Shown here: one piece after another, positions 1 to 7,911 of the stretch
Layout of the letters: each line of letters starts with the position of its first letter
How positions within the stretch are numbered: position 1 is the first letter of the stretch
Notes under the pieces: model-generated
The model's database searches: none
What the model saw: only the letters and a program-made list of their open reading frames with translations
Told to the model about the DNA's origin: nothing
Made by a program: the position numbers and the translations under genes
Origin: SAR324 cluster bacterium
Lineage (GTDB): Bacteria; SAR324; NAC60-12
DNA length: 46,788 nucleotides
Assembly (NCBI GenBank): GCA_015231885.1
Contig: JADGAT010000038.1
Span: forward strand, 1-46,788
Direction of reading: 5' to 3'

Positions 1-7
1 ACTCTAA

Positions 8-272
8 CAATCCAACAGATTTTCCATCATACGGCAACTGAAATATTCCACCAAGAACGAGAACTCCATTGACATTGGAATCTTTCTCAATGGTCTGCCA
101 ATCCTGACAATGGAACTGAAAAATTCGCTCACTGGACAGACTGTTGATAATGCTATCAAGCAACAATAATTCGAACATTTGGGACGAAGAAAAAGTTACA
201 AAGGTTATTGGAAATATCAACCACTATGAACAGGTTCTAAAAGATCGTCTGAAAAATGATTTAAAGTTATAA
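8..272 (+). pseudogene. Remnant of type I restriction enzyme R subunit (HsdR)
   Basis: Reading from about base 11 in frame 2, the translation contains NSIDIGIFLNGLPI followed by MELKNSLTGQTVDNAIKQ. This is the signature of the HSDR_N nuclease domain of type I restriction R subunits: an ELKN nuclease core followed by the GQT segment. The frame ends at a TAA at 167-169. A second open frame (about 150-272, including NINHYEQVLKDRL) continues in a different phase to a TAA at 270-272. No hsdM, hsdS or helicase domain follows, and the normal protein is roughly 800-1000 residues. It is therefore a truncated, frame-disrupted relic, probably from an internal deletion. The HsdR_N identity is fairly secure; whether the second segment is the true HsdR C-terminus is unknown. 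Confidence 0.6.
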
Positions 273-275
273 GGT

Positions 276-290
276 CCCCGTATAACGGGG
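276..290 (+). terminator. Hairpin, possible terminator
   Basis: A perfect 6-bp stem (CCCCGT / ACGGGG) with a 3-base loop lies just after the stop codon of the hsdR remnant. About 10 bases later there is a short T-rich run. The T-tract is not immediate, so this is a weak intrinsic terminator at best. It may also protect the 3' end of the convergent transcript from the minus strand. Confidence 0.4.
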
Positions 291-336
291 AGTTTAGAAA
301 ATTTTTACCCCTGTTTCCCCTGACATCCCTGGACCA

Positions 337-1689
337 TTACATATCAATTTTTGAAAGCTCTTTCAGGATACATCCTGCATTTGTTAAGAGGGGAAAACGC
401 ATCAATCCCAGATATTCAAATGTACTGTCCAAAGTCTTCCATGGGAAAAGAACCGTTTCAGGCCAGGGAGTCGAAGCAAGCAGCAATAAGGTTTTCGCTC
501 CAAAAGTCATCGATACCGGCATCTCAGGGAAGTATTGGTTCATGGTTTGTAGAAAAGGCTGCATACGTTTGGCTTGTTGTAAGTGTAATGCTTCCGATTG
601 CAGTCCCATGATTTCGTGGACGTGCTCCATTACATCATTAATTAACCAGCGCCATTGGCTCTGGTAAACATGCGGTATTTGCATAGACCAGCTACGAACA
701 AGGTGCTGAAAGGGAGGGAACCAAAGAGCACTTATGTATTGTTCCCAGTCTTCTACGTCCTGAATGGCAGCACATGCTTCTTCCAGGTGTTCCATAAAAA
801 TAAATGGTTTCAGGTCGCACCTTTCCATATCCGCCTGTTGCCATTTTTCCAAGTCCTGATTTATTTTCTTTTCACGAGCCTTGAGGAAAAATAACAGGGT
901 ATGGATTGCCTCTTGGTAATTGGCATGGTCCTTCACATTTTCTACTAATAAGTTCCCTGATTGTTCATCCTGCTCAACAGAAAATGGAGAGCGAAATGAC
1001 ACACTGGATTTCCACTTTTTGAGGAGTTCTGGTAACGCATACTGCCTTTCTTCCAAAAACCATCGGCGCTGCAGGAATCTTTTAAATTGCACCAGATTAA
1101 AAGGAATTTGAAGATGATGGATCTTCTCTCCAAATGATTTAATAAATTCCTGGCAAGCATCATTTTCTACTACATTCAAATTGAGCATCTGCTCTTGCTC
1201 CAACCCTGACAATTGATTCAAAGCAAGTGTTGTTTCCAGAAATGAAGGTTCGGGCGTCAATACAATACGATCCCACTGTTCCACTTTCATTCTTCCAGAA
1301 GCTTGTGTGATAATTTGTTGTAGATCGACCATTGGTAGAGGAGGAAGACGCAGTGATAGTATCACACCTTGTCGCGAAACCAATGGAGCGGCATCTTCCT
1401 GGAAGTACTCGAAAAAAGGCGACTGGTTGACAAATGCCAGCTCTTCCGGTTGGGTAATGTGCCACTGGTAGTGATTGCACCCCATTGTGAGCAACTGAGC
1501 TAAATTTTGCTGAATGTACGGGATATCATTAGTGTTGAATTCAATTCCCAGCAACGAACTCATCACGTGCTTGGGCAACAATGGTTTTTGCCAGCAGGAT
1601 TGATAATCCCAAGCGGTAAAACGATCGTTCAAAAAGCTTTGTGTTTCTTGCGGTGCAGCACACCCCTGTAGTGATGTATGATTGATCAA
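337..1689 (-). CDS. Hypothetical protein, cytoplasmic, last gene of the mltD-TPR operon
   Basis: This 450-residue protein has no signal peptide, no membrane segment and no motif I recognise. It is rich in Trp, Gln and Leu, with helical stretches such as LEKWQQADMERC and LMRFPLLTN near the end. The start lies 7 bp from the stop of the upstream TPR lipoprotein gene, so the two are almost certainly co-transcribed and probably translationally coupled. Context suggests a role connected to the envelope assembly or TPR scaffold unit upstream, but that is only guilt by association. It ends about 50 bases from the hsdR remnant on the other strand. The reading frame is intact; the function is unknown. 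Confidence 0.7.
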   Translation of the reverse strand: MINHTSLQGCAAPQETQSFLNDRFTAWDYQSCWQKPLLPKHVMSSLLGIEFNTNDIPYIQQNLAQLLTMGCNHYQWHITQPEELAFVNQSPFFEYFQEDAAPLVSRQGVILSLRLPPLPMVDLQQIITQASGRMKVEQWDRIVLTPEPSFLETTLALNQLSGLEQEQMLNLNVVENDACQEFIKSFGEKIHHLQIPFNLVQFKRFLQRRWFLEERQYALPELLKKWKSSVSFRSPFSVEQDEQSGNLLVENVKDHANYQEAIHTLLFFLKAREKKINQDLEKWQQADMERCDLKPFIFMEHLEEACAAIQDVEDWEQYISALWFPPFQHLVRSWSMQIPHVYQSQWRWLINDVMEHVHEIMGLQSEALHLQQAKRMQPFLQTMNQYFPEMPVSMTFGAKTLLLLASTPWPETVLFPWKTLDSTFEYLGLMRFPLLTNAGCILKELSKIDM

Positions 1690-1696
1690 AATTCTA

Positions 1697-4420
1697 TCAT
1701 TGAGAGATATTCAATGTATCAGTATCAGGCAATGAGTCCAAATCACCTTTACGGAAGCGCTGATACTGCCTCATCAGGTATTGAAACTGATCCGACTGAG
1801 TACTGGTTTTTAATACAGCTTTTTTAATGGTTTCAATTGCAGAATCAATCTGTCCTGACTGAAAGTAGGCCTCTGCCAAAGTATCCAAATGCTCTTGGGA
1901 TGGATCAATTTTAACAGATTGTTGTGCATAGCTCAGGGCTTTTTCAACATCTCTTGTTGCCAATGTTCCTGTCGTCAGATACAGCCATGCTAAATTGTTC
2001 AAACTCCGTGCATGCTCCACATCAATGGACAGGACCTGCTCATACACCTTTATTGATTCTGCTGTGCGCCCCTCAGTACTGAGATGCATTGCCAGACGAG
2101 TGAGCCACCATATGGCAGAAGGGAACTGACGAACCACTTCAGAAAAATGGGGGATACTCTCTTGAACACGATGCTGTTTTTCATAGAGGATTCCTAAACG
2201 GGCATGTATCCAGGGGAGTTTTGGCTGCTGCTTGAGAATTTTCTGATAGGATTGTTCGGCTTGCTGATAGTTGCCATTGATCTCATGGACATACCCAATT
2301 TGAAATATTTCCCACAGTTGAAGAGAATCTTTCAGAGACACAGAATTTACAGACTCTACCGCTTCTTGTTTTTCCCCCTGAAACAATAGCAAAATGCTGT
2401 TTAATACTTGCCGTGTGTTTGTATCTTTTATGGCAGCAGGAACATATTCTGATAACTTCCCTGCAGGTTGTGCAAGGATTTTTTCCAAAAAAGGAAAGAG
2501 CATGCGATACTCCTCACCAAACCAGACTTGTTGAAACTCCTCATCCTCCAACAATAAATACTGATACCATCGCCAAGGGTCCATATCTGAATAAAACAAC
2601 GATTTGAGCAAATACTTCCGTGCCACTTTTGTTTGCGACAGTTTCCTGTAAACAAAACCCATGTGTGCCATCAGAAATGCAGAATCAGGAGACGCCTGAA
2701 TAGCAATTTGAAATGATGATAATGCTTGTTCCCACCGCTCAAGTTTTTCATAAGCTAATCCAGAAATTTCGTGGAGCCACGCTGATTCAGGGCGATAAGA
2801 CAGCCCTTGTTTCAAATATTTCAACGCGTCTTCCTCATTTTTTTCCATAAGCTGAAGTAACCCTAACTGCGCATAGCCCCAGTCAGAATTGGGGTTCTCC
2901 TGGATCAACCGTTTCAGTTCAGTTTCTGCTTCCAGCCGTTCCGCATTTTGGAGTTGCAACCGAATGAGCTGCTGACGGGCCCACTGCAAATGAGGTGCTC
3001 TTTGCAACACCTGCTTATAGTAAAATCTGCTTTGCTGTACATTTCCCAGTTTTTGTTCCACCAATCCAAGGCGCCCCAACAATTCATTGTTATTGGGATT
3101 CTGCTTCAGAATGTGAAGATAAATCTGCCTTGCATGCGTCAGTTGTTGCGTCGATTCATAAAACTGGGCTAACTTCCAGGCCAAACCCACATTTTTCGGA
3201 TAATGCTGAATCCCCTCCTTCAACGTGTCAATTGCCTGTTGAAATTGCAATTCTGACCAATAGAGCTGGGCAAGACGACGAAAAACCATTTCTTCTTTCC
3301 CATATCCAGATCGATGGTTCACGAGCAGCTGATATTTTTGAATAGCCTGTTCGTTTTTTCCCTGTAGTTCATAGACATACCCCATTTGCTTGTGTGCCCA
3401 CAAGCTATCGGGATCCTGCTTCAAACCCTCCTGAAACTGCTGGATTGCTTCATCCCATTGTCTCCTTTCTGCATAAAGCGCCCCAAGGCGAAAACGAGCC
3501 CATGAATAATCGTGACGCAGGGCAATAGCCCGTTGAAAATGCTTCTCTGCCAATTCATATTTTTGCTGATAAAATGTAAAATTGGCAAAATGCGCATGAA
3601 CCCAGGCATTTTCAGGAAACAGATGCAGCATTGATTGAAACACCTGGTCTAATTCTTTTGATGCCTTTTTTTTCTCCAGCAATGAGGCATAGGATTGTAG
3701 ATAAGTATAATCATCAGGATTTAAATCAACAGCTTTGCGCATAGAATTCACAGCAAGTTCGGTATCACCCATCTCATCCTGGACTAACCCCATTTGACGC
3801 CAGGCCACAGCACTATTTGGATTGATCTCTAATGCCTGCTGAAACAAGGGAAGCGCTTTTTTGAACTGGCGCTCTTGCACATGCAGAAGTGCCAAAAGAA
3901 AATAAGCTTCAAACAATTGAGGGTCTTTTTGGATTGCCACTTTAAGATCTGCTTGTGCTTTGGCAGATTCCCGACGTTCTATTAATAGCTTTCCTCGGTG
4001 CATATAAAACGCTCCGACTTCCGGAAACTGCTGGATTGCTTTATGATAATGAACCAACGCTTTTTCATATTGCCCCAAAATCTGAAAAATACTTCCCAGT
4101 TCCAATAAAATTTTAATAGAATCAGGAGCAATTTCTTGCGCTTTCAATAAGCTTTCCAGAGCTTTTTCCCATTGTCGTTTTTGCTGGTAATAGCGGGAAA
4201 GCCGGTAGTACCCCAACCAATGTCTAGGATTAATTTGAATGGCAATTTGAAGACGTTCTTCTTCTGAAGCAAAGGGAGGGCGGAATGATTTTGATGGTGA
4301 GCGTTCTGTAATTGAGGTGCAGCTGAAAAGTAAAATGCTGCAAAACAAAAGTAAAATTGGGCAGAAAAAATCTGCCTGCCTGTATTTTAAAGAATTAATA
4401 GATCCCTTTTCATTCAGCAA
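1697..4420 (-). CDS. Large TPR-repeat lipoprotein
   Basis: The 907-residue protein begins with a hydrophobic signal (about 19-33) ending in a lipobox, LFSC, so Cys34 is the likely lipidated residue. The rest is almost entirely tetratricopeptide repeats, about 20 of them. Each has the 34-residue spacing with the W-LG-Y / A-F / P patterns, for example AWRQMGLVQDEMGDTELAV and WAHKQMGYVYELQGKNEQA. Such solenoids are protein-protein scaffolds; a periplasm-facing one usually organises envelope or secretion complexes. No enzymatic domain is visible. It lies 12 bp downstream of the lytic transglycosylase gene and 7 bp upstream of the 450-residue unknown, forming one operon. The lipobox fits either an outer- or inner-membrane lipoprotein; the residue at +2 is Thr, not Asp, which favours the outer membrane. 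Confidence 0.85.
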   Translation of the reverse strand: MLNEKGSINSLKYRQADFFCPILLLFCSILLFSCTSITERSPSKSFRPPFASEEERLQIAIQINPRHWLGYYRLSRYYQQKRQWEKALESLLKAQEIAPDSIKILLELGSIFQILGQYEKALVHYHKAIQQFPEVGAFYMHRGKLLIERRESAKAQADLKVAIQKDPQLFEAYFLLALLHVQERQFKKALPLFQQALEINPNSAVAWRQMGLVQDEMGDTELAVNSMRKAVDLNPDDYTYLQSYASLLEKKKASKELDQVFQSMLHLFPENAWVHAHFANFTFYQQKYELAEKHFQRAIALRHDYSWARFRLGALYAERRQWDEAIQQFQEGLKQDPDSLWAHKQMGYVYELQGKNEQAIQKYQLLVNHRSGYGKEEMVFRRLAQLYWSELQFQQAIDTLKEGIQHYPKNVGLAWKLAQFYESTQQLTHARQIYLHILKQNPNNNELLGRLGLVEQKLGNVQQSRFYYKQVLQRAPHLQWARQQLIRLQLQNAERLEAETELKRLIQENPNSDWGYAQLGLLQLMEKNEEDALKYLKQGLSYRPESAWLHEISGLAYEKLERWEQALSSFQIAIQASPDSAFLMAHMGFVYRKLSQTKVARKYLLKSLFYSDMDPWRWYQYLLLEDEEFQQVWFGEEYRMLFPFLEKILAQPAGKLSEYVPAAIKDTNTRQVLNSILLLFQGEKQEAVESVNSVSLKDSLQLWEIFQIGYVHEINGNYQQAEQSYQKILKQQPKLPWIHARLGILYEKQHRVQESIPHFSEVVRQFPSAIWWLTRLAMHLSTEGRTAESIKVYEQVLSIDVEHARSLNNLAWLYLTTGTLATRDVEKALSYAQQSVKIDPSQEHLDTLAEAYFQSGQIDSAIETIKKAVLKTSTQSDQFQYLMRQYQRFRKGDLDSLPDTDTLNISQ

Positions 4421-4432
4421 AAATTGTTTTGT

Positions 4433-6124
4433 TTACAGAGTTACAGTCAACTTCTGTCCAGGGTAAATAACAGAGTTTTCAGACAATCCATTGATAACAA
4501 TAAGCCGGTTAACCGAAATACTGTTACGTCTGGCAATAGAAAAAAGTGTATCTCCTCCCTGGACTATATAATCGTTTAGACTCTTAGTGCTGGAAGAACG
4601 AATGATGGTTTCTGGCAATTTCAGTTTTTGCCCAGGGTGGATAAGACCAGACAGGCTCAAATCATTGATGACTGCTAACTCACGAACAGCAACACCATAT
4701 CGACGGGCAATCGAGGTCAAACTATCTCCTGACCTAACAACAACATAGGAACTCTGTAAAGACGACACCCGCAACACCTGTCCGGGATATAGCGTTTTGT
4801 GAAGAGATATGTTATTGATAGATGATAATTTGCGAGCAGTCATATTGAATCGATTCGCAATCTGACTCAGAGTATCCCCGGACTTTACAGTAATCCACCT
4901 GGGAGCAGCACTACCAGTCTTTTTTTTAGACCTGGAAGATTGTTGCTTGTTTTTCTGTATCTTCTTTGTTTGTACTACATTTTCTTTAGAAAGCGGTATT
5001 TTGATTCGATAATAAGAGGGAACATAATATTTACCCCGAACTACTGCGGGTTTTAGAGCAGGATTCAAAGCAACCAATTGCTTTTTCGAATACCCCAGCC
5101 GACTGGCAATCGAAGTCAAAGACATTGATTTAGGAATGCGGGCTTCATTAAATCGTAAGGGAGGCCTGAGTTGCAGTGGGCCAAAATATTTTTCGTAATT
5201 TGCAGCGACTTCCGATGCTGCAAGAAACTCCGCATAAAAGTTTTTGCTCGCAAAATTAAAGCTTGGGCTGTGGTAATGCCGAATAATGTAACCCATATCC
5301 TTTGTTTGCAATTTCTTTGAAATTTTACGAATTCCATTTGGCCCGTGGTTATACGCAGTTATTGCCAATGGCCAGGCACCCAGCATGTCATAGTTGGACC
5401 TTAATAATTTTGCTGCGGCAATCGTTGAAATAAAAGGGTCTATCCGCTCATCAACTCGAGAATTGACTCGCATGTATTGTTTGCCCGTTGTTCGAGTGAA
5501 CTGCCAAATACCTTTTGCCCCTGATTTAGAATGCGAGATGTAATGAAAAGAAGATTCGACATGAGGAAGATAGGCTAATTCCAAAGGGACCTTATAGCGA
5601 GCCAATACTTTCTTGATATACGGCATATAGGCTCCCGAACGCACAATGCCTTCTCGGAAACGATCAGCCACTCCATATTGCAGGCGAATGCGGTTTGCTG
5701 CACGAATCAACTGCTTTGGAGTGATGCCCTTATAAAATTTATTCAGTAATTTTTTTTGCGAATGGCTCAAAGGCTGGTTGGTTTTGATACGATGAGCCAA
5801 CGCTTTTAACTGTTTTTGAACATGATATTTTCGTACCTTAATTTTCCGTTTGGCTTGTTTTCGGTTCAATCCTTTTAATGACACTTTTTCATAAATTGGT
5901 AAGATTAAATCCCGGTCATGCAGTACTGCTTCAGTGGTGGCAACCTCTGTAAAAACTTTTTTCCAGAAATACACCTGAACATCAATAATTTTTGAGCGTG
6001 GGAATTGCTTTGGTGACAACAAATCAAGAGAATGTGCGTAAACCGTTGAAGTTTGCAAGCGGTCCGACAGCCCCCCACAACAAAACACTCCGATAAAAAT
6101 AAGAAAAAGTAGTGTGCGTTTCAT
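4433..6124 (-). CDS. mltD: MltD-like membrane-bound lytic murein transglycosylase with three LysM domains
   Basis: The protein cleaves the MurNAc-GlcNAc bond of peptidoglycan in the periplasm, forming 1,6-anhydro ends. A signal peptide spans about 1-30. The family 1 (Slt-type) catalytic domain is at about 160-300: catalytic Glu190 in HVESSF, then GIWQFTRTTG at 205-214 and AYNHG at 257-261. Three LysM peptidoglycan-binding repeats follow at about 410-453, 460-503 and 519-562, each with the SGDTL/GGDTL start and YPGQ/HPGQ end. A basic Lys-rich linker lies at 388-405. Length (563) is close to family members, which usually carry two or three LysM. It is first in a minus-strand operon with the TPR lipoprotein. 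Unlike E. coli MltD it shows no clear lipobox in the signal region (CCGGLS has a weak candidate). Confidence 0.9.
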   Translation of the reverse strand: MKRTLLFLIFIGVFCCGGLSDRLQTSTVYAHSLDLLSPKQFPRSKIIDVQVYFWKKVFTEVATTEAVLHDRDLILPIYEKVSLKGLNRKQAKRKIKVRKYHVQKQLKALAHRIKTNQPLSHSQKKLLNKFYKGITPKQLIRAANRIRLQYGVADRFREGIVRSGAYMPYIKKVLARYKVPLELAYLPHVESSFHYISHSKSGAKGIWQFTRTTGKQYMRVNSRVDERIDPFISTIAAAKLLRSNYDMLGAWPLAITAYNHGPNGIRKISKKLQTKDMGYIIRHYHSPSFNFASKNFYAEFLAASEVAANYEKYFGPLQLRPPLRFNEARIPKSMSLTSIASRLGYSKKQLVALNPALKPAVVRGKYYVPSYYRIKIPLSKENVVQTKKIQKNKQQSSRSKKKTGSAAPRWITVKSGDTLSQIANRFNMTARKLSSINNISLHKTLYPGQVLRVSSLQSSYVVVRSGDSLTSIARRYGVAVRELAVINDLSLSGLIHPGQKLKLPETIIRSSSTKSLNDYIVQGGDTLFSIARRNSISVNRLIVINGLSENSVIYPGQKLTVTL

Positions 6125-6255
6125 GAATTATTTCTTTTTTAATCAACTTATCATTCAAATATGGTAATTCTATTCATGTCATAGTTTTACAAAAAACAGA
6201 AACTCAAAAGTTAATTTGTTATTTTACATTTTCCACACCAAATTGTCACGAGACT

Positions 6256-7293
6256 ATGTCAACTGCTGATTTTTTAAAAAATCCGTCTGAACTTGCATCT
6301 GTTCTTGAAAAAAAAACTGGATCCTTTTCTGCTAAATTGTTGTTGGGAGGGTTTGAAATTTTGGATGCAGCACATGCCATCATCCTGCAAACAGCAAAGC
6401 ATCACTGTGATTTGTTGATTGTAGCCTTACTCCCTGATCAATATTTTCAAGCAAAGTATGGTCACTCCCACCCTTTTTGCTCTTTAGCCGAAAGAACTGA
6501 AATGCTCTTGTCCACAAAGTATGTGGATTATGTGGTAGAATTCTCACCAGATTTGATTGAGCAAGTCCAAACGACCCAGGCATTTAAAATCATTTCTTAC
6601 AATCAGTCATCTGAATTGGCGTCATTCTTTCAAAATATTGATAGCTCCCTGCTCTGTCCTCCAGAAGTCTCTTACGATGAACCCATGGCAACTCAATATG
6701 CGATTTCAAAAATTTTAGAGACATCCGGACTCAAGGCCTCATCGGCATCTACCGTTGACGTTTATGCAGGATATTCGCCATATTTGACAGAAAATAAATT
6801 ACTCTCAATTATTCCAGAACAACAATTGCCTTCATTCATTGAACCATGGCGTGCTCAGCAAAAATTTCTGATTACCACCAATGGTAGCTTCGATTTGTTG
6901 CACCTAGGCCACATTCGATATTTGACACAGGCAAAAAAAATCGGAGGAACATTTTTGGTATTAGTTAATGACGATCCTTCGATTCAAAATAGTAAAGGGC
7001 CTTTACGACCCATTTTTAATCAGCAAGAAAGAATGCAGACATTAGCCTCATTATCGTGTATAGATCATGTCATTCCTTTTTCAGGAGACAATCCTTTGTA
7101 TTTGCTTGAACAAATTAAACCGAATATTCATGTCAAAGGAGGAAGCTTCGAAGAATCTCGGATTGCACAAGAAAAACAACTTGTCGAATCGCATGGAGGA
7201 ACATTTCAATTTTTTGAATTAACCGAGGGCCTTTCTTCTACCAACCTCTTGGAAAAAATAGTGACCTTTTATAAACATACTGAGGCCCCCTGA
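6256..7293 (+). CDS. Tandem nucleotidyltransferase-fold protein; C-terminal domain like HldE/RfaE adenylyltransferase
   Basis: Two cytidylyltransferase-like Rossmann domains lie in series. The C-terminal one (about 203-345) is complete: TTNGSFDLLHLGH at 207-219 carries the HxGH nucleotide-binding motif (His216, His219), followed by VNDDPSIQ, the conserved RPIFNQQERM, and SSTNLLEKI (327-335), the equivalent of the ISTT/KTT motif. This matches the heptose-1-phosphate adenylyltransferase (HldE domain II) group. The N-terminal domain (about 25-170) keeps the overall pattern (GGFEILDAAH, LAERTEMLLSTKYVDYVV), but its HxGH site reads D37-A-A-H40, so it is probably non-catalytic. The two-domain layout recalls eukaryotic-type CTP:phosphoethanolamine cytidylyltransferase. 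The substrate could be heptose phosphate, glycerol phosphate or phosphoethanolamine; I cannot decide which. Confidence 0.75.
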   Translation: MSTADFLKNPSELASVLEKKTGSFSAKLLLGGFEILDAAHAIILQTAKHHCDLLIVALLPDQYFQAKYGHSHPFCSLAERTEMLLSTKYVDYVVEFSPDLIEQVQTTQAFKIISYNQSSELASFFQNIDSSLLCPPEVSYDEPMATQYAISKILETSGLKASSASTVDVYAGYSPYLTENKLLSIIPEQQLPSFIEPWRAQQKFLITTNGSFDLLHLGHIRYLTQAKKIGGTFLVLVNDDPSIQNSKGPLRPIFNQQERMQTLASLSCIDHVIPFSGDNPLYLLEQIKPNIHVKGGSFEESRIAQEKQLVESHGGTFQFFELTEGLSSTNLLEKIVTFYKHTEAP

Positions 7294-7431
7294 ATGGAAT
7301 CGTCTATTTTTTAAGCACCTTCTCAAAAAACGCTTATTTTTGGACAGAATCAAAAAATAAATTCTCATGAATAATATTTGATTTGCCCTCAAAGCTTTAT
7401 TAATTAAGGGGTCAATTGGCACATTAGTGCA

Positions 7432-7447
7432 TGGCACGCTCTTTGCT
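7432..7447 (+). promoter_or_regulatory. Sigma-54 (-24/-12) promoter of glnB-ptsP-holA
   Basis: TGGCACGCTCTTTGCT matches the sigma-54 consensus TGGCACG-N4-TTGCW exactly. GG lies at 7433-7434 and GC at 7445-7446, with the required 12-bp offset. Transcription would start near 7458, about 95 bases before glnB. Nitrogen-controlled RpoN transcription of PII genes is well established, which supports the call. No convincing NtrC site was identified upstream. Confidence 0.85.
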
Positions 7448-7506
7448 GGTGGAAGAGTATCATATTAAAATACTCAGAACTACGCTGAGAGAAACCCGTG
7501 AAGTGA

Positions 7507-7890
<384 letters not shown>

Positions 7891-7911
7891 TACTGTTGTA
7901 CAGGAGGAGAG

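Noticed and set aside
7417..7430. Second sigma-54-like site upstream of glnB
   Set aside because: TGGCACA...TGC has the GG and GC elements at an 11-bp offset instead of 12.
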